Positions 10,798-20,497 of a stretch of 64,000 nucleotides of DNA are shown one piece after another. Below the pieces are notes generated by a model. It was not told where the DNA came from. It saw only the letters and a list, made by a program, of their open reading frames with translations, and did not search any database. Each line of letters opens with the position of its first letter. Within the stretch, counting starts at the first letter, position 1. The DNA lies in contig BPHZ01000005.1 of NCBI GenBank assembly GCA_026003835.1, positions 1 to 64,000 on the forward strand, given 5' to 3'. Source of the stretch: Herpetosiphonaceae bacterium. GTDB lineage: Bacteria; Chloroflexota; Chloroflexia; Chloroflexales; Herpetosiphonaceae. A program made the position numbers and the translations under genes.

Positions 10798-13700
10798 ATG
10801 ATGGCAACCGCTGGTACGATCCTACTTGCCTGGCTGGCCGCACTGGGGCTGTGTCTCTGGTGCGGATGGGGCCTGACGCGCCTGTTGCTGCCACCCGCGC
10901 TGCATCCCTATCGCGCAGCGCTCACCCCCCTCGTCGGCTATACAGTTGTCATCTGGGTCGGTTACAACGCTGTCCACAGCCTGTTGAGCCTGCGCCAGGC
11001 GCTGCCGCTGCTGCTTGCGCTCACTGCTACGGTAAATGCAGGGACACTGATGGCGATCAATAGACGCGGGAGCGGGCAGAGTCTCCACGTTCGTGCTCGC
11101 AGGATATGGCGCAGCCTCGTCCATCCGCTGGCTCCGATCTTGATCATCACAGCGCTTATCGGCGTGCTGCCGCTGTTCCACTATGGCTATGTCACCGTTA
11201 TCGGCGGCGGCTGGGACAGTGAGAGCTACCTGGCGCTCACCGCACACCTCACAGACTACCGCCTGGCCGATATCGCTCATGCGCCTGCCTCGCCGCTGCG
11301 TAATCACGTCGTCAACCCACCCATCATCGGCCTATCGATGGGTTTCTCTATTGTCCACAGCTTCACTGTGTTGTTGAGTGGACAGAGCGAGCTACAGACG
11401 TTCGCCCCGCTGCTGGCGCTGATGCGGGTGTTGGGCTTTTTGGCAGTATATGTCTGGTTGCGCGCCACGATGGGGCTACGTCGATCCGGCGCGTTTTGGG
11501 CAACCGCGCTAGCGGCGGCAGGTGGCCTGCTGCTTTGGGTCACGTACTTCAATTTCGGCATGCAGCTTGCCGCATGGCCGCTCATCCCTCTCGTGTTGAC
11601 GATCAGCGTCGCCGCCGTGGAGGATGCCAGCGTCAACGGCAAGAGAGCCTGGCCGGGTCTCCTGCTTGCGGCGCTCGCCTGGGCGGCGATCCCGATGATA
11701 TACTACCCGGCGCTGACGGCTGCCGTACCTATGGCGGTGGGGCTGGCGGCGGTCTTGCTCTTCGAGCAGCGCCGCAGAGCTGTCGGGCGAACGTTGCTGG
11801 CGATCATCGCCGTGCCTGTGTTGACCGTCCCGCTGAGCACCTGGGTCATCCCCGATTACTTCGCCGGATTCGCCTATCGCTATGCCAATGCACTTACAAC
11901 GCTCGGTCTCTTTCGTTTCATCCCAATCAGCGATATCCTTGGCTGGACGGCTTTCGATCTAATGCAGGCTGCCGGCTACCAGGCGCCCTGGTACGCCGGC
12001 CTTGCCGTATCAATCAGCGGGCTGCTGGCCCTCGCCGCTTTGACTCTCGGGCCGCTACGAGCTCGCTGGGTGGCGGCTCTCACGGGAGCAGCGCTCTACC
12101 TGCTCTGGGTGCGCTACGGTCGGGTTTATCACTACGCCTATTTGAAAGGGAGCGCCTACGTTGGCTTTGTCGCCATGGGTCTGCTGGCTGCCGGCTGGCA
12201 GGGACTATGTGATCGCAGCGGGCGGCCACTGCGGGCGGCCGGTGCTCTCTCCCTGGCTCTGCTCCTGGCGCTGGCCGCACAAGCCCAGGCGCAGATCGTT
12301 CGCGACCACTGGGCAGGCCCGGCAATTGTTGCGCCTGAAATTGTGGAGCTTGACCGCGCCGTGGATGCGCTTATTCCCGAGACGGCGACTGTTCTGTTGA
12401 CCAGCGATCCACGCTGGGGCGGCGTGCAAATGAGCACAATCGCTGCTGCGCTCTATCCTCGCCCGCTGCGCGGCCATGTGCTCTCTGCTTACAGTGGCAT
12501 GGACGAGGTTTATCCCGGAGAGCAGCCGGATTTTGCCCTTCTCGCCGCGGAGGAACAGCCTGCGGCACTGGGGCTGGTCGAAGCACGCGAGGTCTGGAGG
12601 AGTGGCGGGCTGCGCCTCTACGCGATGCCTCGGGATGGGCGGCCCTCGCTCATCTTTGGCCGGATGGCGGAGCTGGTCACGAGGCATACCCGCACTCCCT
12701 CGGATATTGCGCTGCGCCGCTGGGGGGGGCCGTACAAGCTCGTTGAGCCGGCGCAGCCGTTGAGTCTGCAGGTTTCGGGCACAACCAGTCGTACACAGGA
12801 TGGCAGTGCAGGCTCCGCAGTGTCCCGTATCGTATCCCTCGACCTTGCTGCGCTGCGCCCAACCCAGCTTACGCTGAACAACGGGGGAGAACGTACGACA
12901 GTAGAGCTTGCTCCTGGCGTAAGCACGGTTACACTGCCCGGCAATGACGAGTGGATAGAGCTAAGCGCGACGGAGCCGGTGGCGCTGCTGCGCGCCCGGG
13001 CTGTCGATGGCGAACGAAGCGGCCCGGCGGATGTCGAGCACCATGCTCACTGGCTTGTCTGGCGACCATCTGTGGCATTAGAGGATGGAGTTGTCGATGT
13101 GAGGTTGGAGCTAGCTAACCCGGCGCGGCGGGCGGTGCGACTGGAGCTGGCTATCTCCGCCGATAGCTATAAGCAGCCTGTGGCTCCAATGACGCTCTTG
13201 GTCGCGCCGCCGATCAGCGGCACACTACAGATCAGTGTCGATCTGGCGCGCGGCACGGCCCAGGCGCAGGCTGGAGGAAGTTCTATCCCTCTGCTATCGC
13301 TGGCGGCCGACGCTGCGCCTCCCGATGGGCGCTACTTTGCTGTGCTTTCGATCCTTGACGGCGAGGAGCGCGTGGCGCAGGTTCCACTGTGGCGAGCAAC
13401 GCTGGTGGGCGGCCTGCCAATTAGTCTTGAGCCGGGACCAGCGACAATCGAGGCCAGCCTGCTTGGCCCACCTGTCGTCGCCAATGCCCGGCATCAGCTC
13501 CAGGTCGGCAATAGTATCAAGCTGCTGATGGCCCAGCTGGACCGGAGCGATGCCGTTCCGGGAGATACTCTTACCGCGCAGTTACTCTGGAGCGCTGATC
13601 GTCTGCCGCAGACCCTTCCAATGATCTCCGTACAGGTTCTCGACGAGCAGAACCGCAAGTGGGCCCAATGGGATGGGCCTATGGGTGGCTGGTATCCCGC

Positions 13701-13878
13701 GACCGCCTGGAGCCCCGGCGCGCAGGTGCGGCAGGATATTCCTCTGAACCTGGACCCCGCCACACCCTCTGGTCGCTATCGCGTCCTTCTGGTCGCGTAC
13801 GACCTTGCCACCGGCCAGTCTCTGCCTATCGACGGCGCGCAGGCGCTGGAGCTTCAGCAGCTCAACGTGCAAAAATAA
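10798..13878 (+). CDS. Large polytopic membrane protein, GT-C glycosyltransferase-like
   Basis: About 1,026 residues from ATG 10798. An upstream TTG at 10720 is in frame but lies inside the dispersed repeat, so it is rejected. The first ~500 residues contain 11-13 membrane segments. The first large loop holds GGGWDSESYLALTAHLTDY, an acidic D-x-E motif like that of GT-C enzymes (PMT/ArnT type). The second half is soluble and beta-rich, probably extracytoplasmic (LALELAN-type and VSLDLAALRPTQLTLNNG stretches) and ends near QALELQQLNVQK. GT-C enzymes move sugars from lipid-linked donors to proteins or lipids. No close family is recognised and catalysis is inferred. The next gene encodes a lipoprotein in the same direction. 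Confidence 0.6.
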   Translation: MMATAGTILLAWLAALGLCLWCGWGLTRLLLPPALHPYRAALTPLVGYTVVIWVGYNAVHSLLSLRQALPLLLALTATVNAGTLMAINRRGSGQSLHVRARRIWRSLVHPLAPILIITALIGVLPLFHYGYVTVIGGGWDSESYLALTAHLTDYRLADIAHAPASPLRNHVVNPPIIGLSMGFSIVHSFTVLLSGQSELQTFAPLLALMRVLGFLAVYVWLRATMGLRRSGAFWATALAAAGGLLLWVTYFNFGMQLAAWPLIPLVLTISVAAVEDASVNGKRAWPGLLLAALAWAAIPMIYYPALTAAVPMAVGLAAVLLFEQRRRAVGRTLLAIIAVPVLTVPLSTWVIPDYFAGFAYRYANALTTLGLFRFIPISDILGWTAFDLMQAAGYQAPWYAGLAVSISGLLALAALTLGPLRARWVAALTGAALYLLWVRYGRVYHYAYLKGSAYVGFVAMGLLAAGWQGLCDRSGRPLRAAGALSLALLLALAAQAQAQIVRDHWAGPAIVAPEIVELDRAVDALIPETATVLLTSDPRWGGVQMSTIAAALYPRPLRGHVLSAYSGMDEVYPGEQPDFALLAAEEQPAALGLVEAREVWRSGGLRLYAMPRDGRPSLIFGRMAELVTRHTRTPSDIALRRWGGPYKLVEPAQPLSLQVSGTTSRTQDGSAGSAVSRIVSLDLAALRPTQLTLNNGGERTTVELAPGVSTVTLPGNDEWIELSATEPVALLRARAVDGERSGPADVEHHAHWLVWRPSVALEDGVVDVRLELANPARRAVRLELAISADSYKQPVAPMTLLVAPPISGTLQISVDLARGTAQAQAGGSSIPLLSLAADAAPPDGRYFAVLSILDGEERVAQVPLWRATLVGGLPISLEPGPATIEASLLGPPVVANARHQLQVGNSIKLLMAQLDRSDAVPGDTLTAQLLWSADRLPQTLPMISVQVLDEQNRKWAQWDGPMGGWYPATAWSPGAQVRQDIPLNLDPATPSGRYRVLLVAYDLATGQSLPIDGAQALELQQLNVQK

Positions 13879-13945
13879 TGCGCCCCGCTGCTTTACGCGG
13901 AGACGCTGTTTTAATAACAAACACAGCAAGAAGGATGAGCACATC

Positions 13946-15298
13946 ATGAAGCCGAGACGTTCTATCGTGATGCTCCTTGCGCTGGTGCTGGCAGCGGGTA
14001 CTGCTTGCAACGATCCCGGCGTTACCTCCGCCGGCTCGCCAACCATCGGCGGCTGCCCGATCTTCCCGGCGGACAACATTTGGAACACGCCGGTCGATAC
14101 CCTGCCTGTCGACCCCAACTCCGCCGCATATGTCCAGAGTATCGGCGCAGATCGATCCCTGCATCCGGATTTTGGATCGGGGCTGTGGGAGGGTAGCCCA
14201 ATCGGTATCCCGTACACGGTTGTTCCTGCCACACAGCCGCTTGTGCCAATCAGCTTTGAGTACGCCGACGAGAGCGATCCCGGCCCCTACCCGATCCCGC
14301 CGGACGCCCCTATCGAGGGAGGGCCGGATAGCGCTGGAGATCGCCACATTTTGATCGTGCAGGAGGGCACCTGCAAGCTCTATGAGATCTATGCCGCCTA
14401 TCCTCAGCCGGATGGCAGCTGGTGGGCAGGATCGGGCGCCGTGTTCGATCTAAACTCGCACGCGCTGCGCCCGGACGGCTGGACCTCCGCGGACGCGGCG
14501 GGCCTTCCCATTCTCGCTGGGCTGGTGCGCTATGAGGAGGTGCAGGCCGGCGCGATCAACCACGCCATCCGCTTCACGGCGCCACGGACACGCAGAAGCT
14601 ATATCTGGCCGGCGCGGCATCAGGCCGGCGCCTCAGACGATCCGGCCTTGCCGCCTATGGGCCAGCGCTTCAGGCTCAAGGCCAGCTTTGATATTTCCTC
14701 GTTTTCTCCGGAGGTCCAGGTCATTCTCACTGCGCTCAAGACCTACGGGATGATCCTGGCGGATAACGGCTCAAGCTGGTACATCAGCGGCGCACCTGAC
14801 GAGCGCTGGAACAACGATGTGCTGGCCGAGCTCAAGACACTGCAAGGCTCCGACTTTGAAGCGGTCGATACATCTGCGCTGATGATCGATCCTGACAGCG
14901 GGCAGGCTGGGCAGGAGACAAAGCGCGTCACGCCGGGTTCAGCATATACGGGCCAACAGATCGGCTATACGATCCAGGTCATTGCCGGCACCAGCGCCAT
15001 CAGTCTTACCAATCCTCTGCCATCGGAGCTATCGCTGGTCGAGGGCAGCCTCGTAACCGATCCACCGAGCGTTCCTCCAGCCATCTCTAGCGGCGGCAGC
15101 ATCAACTGGAGCCGGGACGCCTCCAGCAGTGCCGTTCATGTCACCATTAGCTACAGCGCTACGTTGAGTACCTCAGAGACTCGCGCGATTCTTAATACAA
15201 CCCACGTCTGGCGTGGAGAACAGCAGCGGCTACTGACAGCGCTGCTGCTCGCCAATCCGCGTCGCGTATATCTGCCGGCTATCTATCGTTCATACTGA
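13946..15298 (+). CDS. Lipoprotein with C-terminal DUF11-type repeat
   Basis: A 450-residue protein with a lipoprotein signal (MLLALVLAAGTAC) and ATG 13946 behind AGAAGGATGAG. The main domain (about residues 40-320) begins CPIFPADNIWNTPVDTLPVD, a sequence type shared by secreted proteins of Actinobacteria and Chloroflexota of unknown activity. It contains NHAIRFTAPRTRR and the ILADNGSSWYISGAPDERWN segment. Residues about 335-440 resemble a DUF11/conserved-repeat beta domain (VTPGSAYTGQQIGYTIQV, VTISYSATLS). It is probably a cell-surface protein; a sugar- or wall-related role is only a guess. Confidence 0.65.
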   Translation: MKPRRSIVMLLALVLAAGTACNDPGVTSAGSPTIGGCPIFPADNIWNTPVDTLPVDPNSAAYVQSIGADRSLHPDFGSGLWEGSPIGIPYTVVPATQPLVPISFEYADESDPGPYPIPPDAPIEGGPDSAGDRHILIVQEGTCKLYEIYAAYPQPDGSWWAGSGAVFDLNSHALRPDGWTSADAAGLPILAGLVRYEEVQAGAINHAIRFTAPRTRRSYIWPARHQAGASDDPALPPMGQRFRLKASFDISSFSPEVQVILTALKTYGMILADNGSSWYISGAPDERWNNDVLAELKTLQGSDFEAVDTSALMIDPDSGQAGQETKRVTPGSAYTGQQIGYTIQVIAGTSAISLTNPLPSELSLVEGSLVTDPPSVPPAISSGGSINWSRDASSSAVHVTISYSATLSTSETRAILNTTHVWRGEQQRLLTALLLANPRRVYLPAIYRSY

Positions 15299-15314
15299 CC
15301 AGGCTGATCGCATC

Positions 15315-15463
15315 CCTGCATCTCAATGCCAAAATAGACAGAGGAGGGGAAGTGAGCGACACGCTAGAACGGGGGCTTGGGGGTATCCCAAAAAATCCTC
15401 CTTTTTTCGTTAGGAAGGGATGATTCCTGCATCTCAATCCCAAAATAAGCGGAGGAGGGGTAT
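15315..15463 (+). repeat. Two direct repeats of about 38 bp upstream of ldh
   Basis: A motif CCTGCATCTCAATgCCAAAA (lowercase varies) followed by GGAGGAGGGG-like sequence begins at 15315 and recurs at 15426, so the copies start 111 bp apart. Between them is an A/T-rich fold (AAAAAATCCTCCTTTTTT, 15390-15410 region). The second copy runs into TATTATAGA, 36 bp before the ldh start, so it may carry control sites. Confidence 0.55.
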
Positions 15464-15501
15464 TATAGAAACGTGTGGGATTGTTGTGCAAGGAGCGCAT
15501 G

Positions 15502-16468
15502 ATGACATCGACTGCGGAAGGTCGAAACAAACTTGGCCTGGTTGGGACAGGGATGGTCGGCACATCGTTTGCCTATGCAGTGATGCAGCGGGGGATCGCC
15601 AACGAGCTGGTTTTGATCGACGCAAACAGAGCGCGGGCAGAAGCTGAGGTCATGGACCTGAACCATGGACTGCCATTTGTGCGGCCGATGCGCATTAGCG
15701 TTGGGGATTACGCCGATCTGGCAGGCGCCGCTGTGACAGTCATTACAGCGGGCGCGGCACAGCGGCCGGGCGAGACACGGCTCCAGCTGTTAGAGCGCAA
15801 CGCGGCAATTATGCGCGAGATCATTCCTGCGATTGTGCGTCACAACCCTGATGGCATTACTCTCATTGCAACAAATCCGGTAGACATCATGACCTACATT
15901 GCCCTCCAGGAGAGCGGGCTGCCTCCAGAGCGGGTGATCGGCTCAGGGACCATTCTCGACACAGCACGCTTTCGCTACTTGCTCGGCGAGCACTACAACG
16001 TCGATCCGCGCAGCATCCATGCCTATATCGTCGGCGAGCATGGTGACAGTGAGCTTGCGCCTGTGGAGCCTGGCGAACATCGCGGGTGTGCGGCTCTCCG
16101 ACTATCGCTCCGCCGACGGTCGAGGGTACGATCAGGAGGCGCTGCAGCAGATCTTTGAGCGCACGCGAGACGCGGCCTATACGATCATCGAACGCAAAGG
16201 GGCAACATATTACGCGATAGGTCTTGGGCTGCTGACCATTGTAGAGGCGATTCTCCGCAATCAGCGCACGGTTTTGACCGTCTCCAGCCTTATGCGCGGC
16301 CAATATGGAGTAAGCGATATGTGCCTCAGCTTACCAACCATTGTCGGTGCAGGCGGTGCTGAGGAAGTCCTCAGCCTGAAGATCAGCGCTGAGGAGGAGG
16401 CGGCATTCAGGCGCTCCGCAGCGGTTCTCAAAGAGCGGTTCGACGAGATCGGCGGGAAACGCGCTTAA
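15502..16468 (+). CDS. ldh: L-lactate dehydrogenase, frame broken by one extra C
   Basis: NAD-binding GTGMVGTSFAYA starts near residue 14, followed by the family's VLIDANR. GAAQRPGETRLQLL has Gln at the specificity position, which points to lactate rather than malate. The proton-relay VGEHGDSELA follows near residue 185. At 16060-16061 one extra C (GCGCCTGTGG) shifts the frame. Without it the sequence reads SELALWSLANIAG and runs on through YYAIGLGLLTIVEAIL to a stop at 16466-16468, giving about 321 residues, the usual length. ATG 15502 is preferred to 15499 for spacing from AAGGAG. The enzyme reduces pyruvate with NADH in the cytosol. The lesion is probably a sequencing error. Confidence 0.87.
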
Positions 16469-16484
16469 CACCTGATCCTTGTTA

Positions 16485-16548
16485 TGGGGAGGTTCGGAGG
16501 GGCGGAATTCCTCCGGCTTCCCCTGCATCATTATCGATAGGGTTAACC
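16485..16548 (+). repeat. Dispersed hairpin repeat, copy B
   Basis: TGGGGAGGTTCGGAGGGGC ... CCTCCGGCTTCCCC ... GGTTAACC matches copy A almost base for base in its first half. It lies 16 bp after the ldh stop. Confidence 0.7.
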
Positions 16549-16565
16549 ACCAGGATGCTTGACCG

Positions 16566-16610
16566 TAGGTGCAGCGGCGGGTAAGCTGCGGATCTCCGCC
16601 GCTGCACCTA
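16566..16610 (+). other. Long perfect hairpin downstream of ssb
   Basis: TAGGTGCAGCGGCGG (16566-16580) and CCGCCGCTGCACCTA (16596-16610) pair over 15 bp with a 15-base loop. No T-run follows on either strand. It sits between the convergent ldh and ssb genes and may block read-through. Confidence 0.6.
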
Positions 16611-16684
16611 TGGAGCATGGAGGCATGGTTTCCAGAATAAGGCCTGCAGCGGCAGGCGACAGGCAAGGCGAGACTATCTCCCCA

Positions 16685-17255
16685 TCAGAATGGCAGATCC
16701 TCTTCTTCAAGGACGACTTTGCCGCGGCCCGCCGGCGTGGGCTGGCTGGAACTGCGTGATGTGCGGGATGAGGGAGCAGGGCGCGCGCCGCTATTACCGC
16801 CATTCCTGGCAGGCGTACTTGGAGCTGCCTGCTGGCGCTCGGAGGGGCGTGCAGGTACCGGCGCCTCTTCAAAGTCCACCTCGTCCTCCAGGCTTTGAAC
16901 CGCGCCGGCATGATCGCGGCGGCTGTCGAGAATAATCATATCGTTGGCGATAACCTCCGTCTTATAGCGCTTCTCGCCGGTCTGCGGATCGTCCCATGAG
17001 CGGGTCTGGAGCCGGCCCTCGATATAGACTCGTGTCCCCTTGGTCAGATACTGATTGCAAATCTCGCCGAGCTTGTTCCAGGCCACGACCGAGAACCACT
17101 CCGTATCCTCGTGCGTCTGCCCATCGGTCGACTTCCAGCTGCGATTGCTGGCGACGCGGAAGGTCGTCACGGCTGCTTCCCTGTGGGGTAAAGCGCATCT
17201 CCGGATCAGCGCCGAGCCGGCCGGTCAGTTGAACCTTGTTGAGATCTCTCGACAT
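16685..17255 (-). CDS. ssb: Single-stranded DNA-binding protein, frame broken by one extra base
   Basis: ATG 17255, behind AGGAGGAAC, opens MSRDLNKVQLTGRLGADPE, the classic OB-fold start. The frame shifts near 17174, where GGAAGCAGCC should read GGAAGCGCC-like. The second frame then gives VTTFRVASNRSW, WFSVVAWNKLGEIC, YIEGRLQTRSW and a Pro/Ser/Arg-rich tail ending EEEDLPF, the acidic tip that binds partner proteins. The joined product is about 190 residues, normal for SSB. It protects single-stranded DNA in replication and repair. A likely co-transcribed unknown gene is just downstream in sequence order on the plus map (17337-18126), read before it on the minus strand. Confidence 0.88.
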
Positions 17256-17336
17256 CGTCTGTTCCTCCTGCTTGTGCGTACATACTCATCCAAAACGACC
17301 CTCACCGCTGCGGAACGACCCGCAGGCTCTCCTCCA

Positions 17337-18126
17337 TCAGGCAGCCAGTTCCTCGGCTGCCTGCTTCAGCCGCTCGTTACGAGCATTGGCCGCAAGCCAG
17401 CGCAACGTGCGTCGATCAAGAGCGGTTAGTGGTGTACCGGCGGGATACTCGCCACCATCGGCGCGCCGCAGTGGAAAGGGCAGCGCCGGCACGGTATGCG
17501 GCCTATCCGATCCCTTACTGTGCGCCTGAGCCCGTGGCTGCTCCTCGCCCTCTCTCCCCTCGCGCCGCCGCTCGTTGAAGTGTTCCCGTTGCATGCGCCG
17601 GCGCACCGCCTCGACCTCCGCCTGGTGCGCGGCCAGGAAATCGCGTACCTCAAGGCAGATCGCGACAAAATCGTCATCAGGGAAGCGCATGGAGACCTGC
17701 GCTGTAGGTGCGCCATCCGGGGAGATACCGCCGGTCGCCGTCCGCCTTCCAGGCCCTGTTGCAATCGTCAGCCGGAACGGGAAGCGGGCAAAACGGCCAT
17801 CGGCGCCGGGATCATACTCCAGGCGAAAGACGCGGCTCTCAACCTGGCCGTCGCGCTCCGATCCGCCGAAAACCTCTGTCTTCCAGCCCGTGCGCCGTGC
17901 CTCACCGTTCAGCACCTGATGCACCAGCAGCTTGCAGCGGGTGATCGTCAGGTAGCAGCTCGCGCGATCGAGGTGGATGCGCCGCTCGCGGTCGTAGGAG
18001 GACGATCTCCCACTGCAAGCGCTCGATGGCAAGCGCATCGTAGATGTTGCAGAAATTCTTATTGGTTGTATACTCGACGAGAGCGAACTTGAGCGGGGGC
18101 GCTGAGGACTCCATCCCTGGTTCCAT
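17337..18126 (-). CDS. Conserved hypothetical protein, frame broken by one extra C
   Basis: The protein starts at ATG 18126 with MEPGMESSAPPLKFALVEYT and continues to LQWEIVL. There CTCCTCC carries one extra C (about 18002); removing it gives YDRERRIHLDRASCYLTI and a continuous frame of about 262 residues. The first ~150 residues are a mixed beta domain. Residues about 160-185 (VRDFLAAHQAEVEAVRRRMQ) are a basic helix. The C-terminus has an Arg/Glu-rich linker and a final helical segment ending KQAAEELAA. No signal peptide. It is read just ahead of ssb (81 bp), so a DNA-related role is possible, but no family is recognised. Confidence 0.55.
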
Positions 18127-18214
18127 TTCTCATCCTTTATCGTAATGACTCCGGTTTAGAACACTTGTTCGATAATCTTATCATGCCCTCAGCGCTTTGT
18201 CAAGGCCCTTTTTC

Positions 18215-18457
18215 TCACTTCTTTGTTCCACCCAGCTCACGTAGCCGCTCTTGAATAAAGCGAAGCTCGCGATCACGAGCATCGGCTGCAGCAGGAATAT
18301 TCTGCTGCACCAGGAACAAGAGTCTGGCGGCAGCGCCAAAGAGCCGCCAGGCCGGCTTGCCCCGTGGGCCAAGCACGCCCTCCGGGGTTTCCCCCGGTTG
18401 AAGCCCACGAACCTCCAGATCGTTGTTTGGGTCTCCAAAATCAACGATAATTCGCAT
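18215..18457 (-). CDS. Small protein of unknown function
   Basis: An 80-residue protein from ATG 18457, preceded by GAGGAGG; the in-frame extension to 18526 has no better start. It opens MRIIVDFGDPNNDLEVRGL, a beta segment, then a Pro/Gly-rich turn, a hydrophobic helix (WRLFGAAARLLFLVQQ) and a charged helix. It lies divergent to fabI. No family recognised. Confidence 0.55.
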   Translation of the reverse strand: MRIIVDFGDPNNDLEVRGLQPGETPEGVLGPRGKPAWRLFGAAARLLFLVQQNIPAAADARDRELRFIQERLRELGGTKK

Positions 18458-18620
18458 TGTCCGCCTCCTCAGCATCAGATAGGACACAATACGTCTAGTA
18501 TAGCGCATCAAGGCCCAAGACCACATCCGGCAACTCCGGGCTACGCCTGCGCATACCTGTTTCCCGGCATCTCAAGTATAATAATGTGGCTTTTACTGGC
18601 CTTGGAAGGAGGGTTTGAAT

Positions 18621-19409
18621 ATGGGCTTGCTTGAGGGCAAGAAAGCATTGATCTTCGGGGTAGCGAACGACCACTCGATCGCCTGGGGGATCGCGCGTGC
18701 ATTCCACGAGCATGGCGCGCAGCTGGCCTTCTCCTATGCGAGTGAGGCGCTGGAGCGGCGTGTGCGTCCGCTGGCGGAGCAGGTCGGTTCGTCCTTCGTC
18801 GAGCAGTGCAACGTCTCAGATGATGGGCAGATCGAAGCGCTGTTTGAGAAGGTCCGCGACCATTTCGGCTCGTTTGATATTCTCATCCATGCGATCGCGT
18901 TTGCCAGGCGCGAAGAGCTGAACGGTCGCTTTGTCGATACGAGCCGCGACGGCTTCGCCCTGGCACTGGATATCAGCGCCTACTCGCTGGTTGCGCTGAC
19001 GCGGGCCGCGCTGCCGCTGCTGAATCCCGGCGCCTCGATCCTGACCCTTACCTACTATGGCTCTGAAAAAGTGATCCCGCACTACAATGTGATGGGGGTT
19101 GCAAAGGCGGCGCTGGAGGCCTGTGTGCGCTACCTCGCCGCGGATCTTGGCCCGCAGCAGATCCGGGTCAATGCTATCAGCGCCGGCCCAATTCGGACGC
19201 TGGCGGCCAGTGGGGTTGCAGGATTCCGTTCTTTACAGCGCAATTTCCAGGAGATGACACCCCTGCGGCGTAACATTATGATCGACGACGTCGGCAACAC
19301 CGCCGTCTGGCTCTGTTCTGACCTTGCCGCCGCCGTCACGGGCGACATTATCTACGTCGACGCAGGCTATAACATTGTCGGAATGCCGGAGCCGCAGCCG
19401 AAGGAGTAA
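18621..19409 (+). CDS. fabI: Enoyl-[acyl-carrier-protein] reductase (NADH)
   Basis: The 262-residue SDR protein begins [20 protein letters not shown], the FabI form of the cofactor-binding loop. Its active site is the FabI-type Y-x6-K in [12 protein letters not shown] (about residues 158-170), and [12 protein letters not shown] follows. It performs the last reduction in each fatty-acid elongation cycle. ATG 18621 lies 7 bases after GGAAGGAGGG; an upstream in-frame TTG is rejected. A TATAAT at 18573-18578 may be its -10. An imperfect hairpin (GCCAATAGCCC/GGGCTACTGGC, 19425-19455) lies after the stop. Confidence 0.95.
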   Translation: MGLLEGKKALIFGVANDHSIAWGIARAFHEHGAQLAFSYASEALERRVRPLAEQVGSSFVEQCNVSDDGQIEALFEKVRDHFGSFDILIHAIAFARREELNGRFVDTSRDGFALALDISAYSLVALTRAALPLLNPGASILTLTYYGSEKVIPHYNVMGVAKAALEACVRYLAADLGPQQIRVNAISAGPIRTLAASGVAGFRSLQRNFQEMTPLRRNIMIDDVGNTAVWLCSDLAAAVTGDIIYVDAGYNIVGMPEPQPKE

Positions 19410-19550
19410 AAACCCCTCTAAAGCGCCAATAGCCCGGGGAAAGTGGGCTACTGGCGGAGAGAAGAGAGAGGAGAAGGTTTGATCAGAGTATATGCAAAAC
19501 TCAGGGCGATGTCAAGAGGTTAAGCCCTGAATGACAACCGTAGGCGGTGC

Positions 19551-19580
19551 TTGACAGGTTCGGCCAGTTCGATCTATGCT
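19551..19580 (+). promoter_or_regulatory. Promoter of the chemosensory cluster
   Basis: TTGACA (19551-19556) and TATGCT (19575-19580) with an 18-base spacer lie 58 bases before the first CheW start. No other good promoter is seen before the 10 following genes up to 30575. Confidence 0.65.
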
Positions 19581-19637
19581 AATGAGCACCCTGGAGCAAC
19601 GCTGGATGCTGCTGCGCGGCCCGACGGATCACCACCT

Positions 19638-20087
19638 ATGACGCTTGATTCATCGCTCTCTCCCTCCCTGGTGACCAGGGTGTTGCTCGTCCGACTCGGC
19701 GACGAGTGGTTTGCCCTTCCGGCTACGTATGTCCGTGAGGTTGTTCGCTGGCGGGAGCCGACACCTGTCCCGGGCTCTCCACCTGCGCTGCTTGGTGTCC
19801 TCAACTTGCGCGGGATGATCCTGGCGCTGATCGATCTCCGCTTCCTGCTCAATGTGCAACCATCCCCACCAGCTCGTAGTACTCGTCTGGTTACGGTCGA
19901 GTCCGCTGAATATAACGCTGCTCTCCTGGTTGACGAGGTACGCGACCTCCTTGATCTCGACAGTGCTGAGCGCGAGGCGCCGCCTGCCGGCAGCAGCCGC
20001 TTTATAGCCGGTCTGTTACCCACTGAACTGGGTCGCGCCGGCCTTCTCGATCTCGCTGCTATCTTCGAGGCGATCCGGGGTAGCTGA
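19638..20087 (+). CDS. cheW: CheW-like coupling protein 1
   Basis: A 149-residue CheW-domain protein: VLLVRLGDEWFALPATYVREVV, then PVPGSPPALLGVLNLRGMIL (the GVLNLRG core) and a C-terminal LLPTELGRAGLLDLAAIF. CheW domains link chemoreceptors to the CheA kinase. ATG 19638 is chosen; the frame is open to 19551 but that TTG is the promoter -35. The stop overlaps the start of the second CheW (TGATG), so the pair is translationally coupled. Confidence 0.9.
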   Translation: MTLDSSLSPSLVTRVLLVRLGDEWFALPATYVREVVRWREPTPVPGSPPALLGVLNLRGMILALIDLRFLLNVQPSPPARSTRLVTVESAEYNAALLVDEVRDLLDLDSAEREAPPAGSSRFIAGLLPTELGRAGLLDLAAIFEAIRGS

Positions 20088-20497
20088 TGCATAGCTCGCT
20101 GACGTTTTTCTCTATTGCCGGCCAGCTTTTCGCCGCCCCAACGGCGCAGATCCACCGGTTCCTGCGCTTCTCCTCCTCATCTCTTGAGGCCGGCGATAAG
20201 CTGCGACTGTTTGACCTACGTACCTGGTTGGGCCTGGAGCGGGAGGAGAGCGGCAAGATCATTCTCGTCGAGCAGCAGCGGCAACAGGTAGGGCTGCTCG
20301 TCGATACGATCATCGACCTCGAGATCCAGCCACCGCCCGTTCTTGCGCTCCCCCCCCTGATAACTGCGGCAGGATGTGACCCGGCGATCAGCGGCGTCAC
20401 ACTCGTTGACGATATGCCTGCGCTGGTGCTGGATCTGGAGGTTCTGGCTCGGCGCCTGGATCGGCAGGAATTCTTTGTCGGAGATGGAGGCAGATAA
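20087..20497 (+). CDS. CheW-like coupling protein 2 (short)
   Basis: A 136-residue divergent CheW domain. It opens [20 protein letters not shown] and has [12 protein letters not shown] in place of the usual GVINLRG region, then a typical CheW C-terminal strand pattern ([20 protein letters not shown]). It overlaps the first CheW and the following receptor gene by single bases. Two different CheW proteins for one receptor and one kinase suggests different coupling or scaffold positions. Confidence 0.75.
   Translation: MHSSLTFFSIAGQLFAAPTAQIHRFLRFSSSSLEAGDKLRLFDLRTWLGLEREESGKIILVEQQRQQVGLLVDTIIDLEIQPPPVLALPPLITAAGCDPAISGVTLVDDMPALVLDLEVLARRLDRQEFFVGDGGR

Noticed and set aside
16566..16610. The 15-bp hairpin as a normal terminator
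   Set aside because: No T-run follows on either strand, so intrinsic termination is not supported; it is listed as a structure only.
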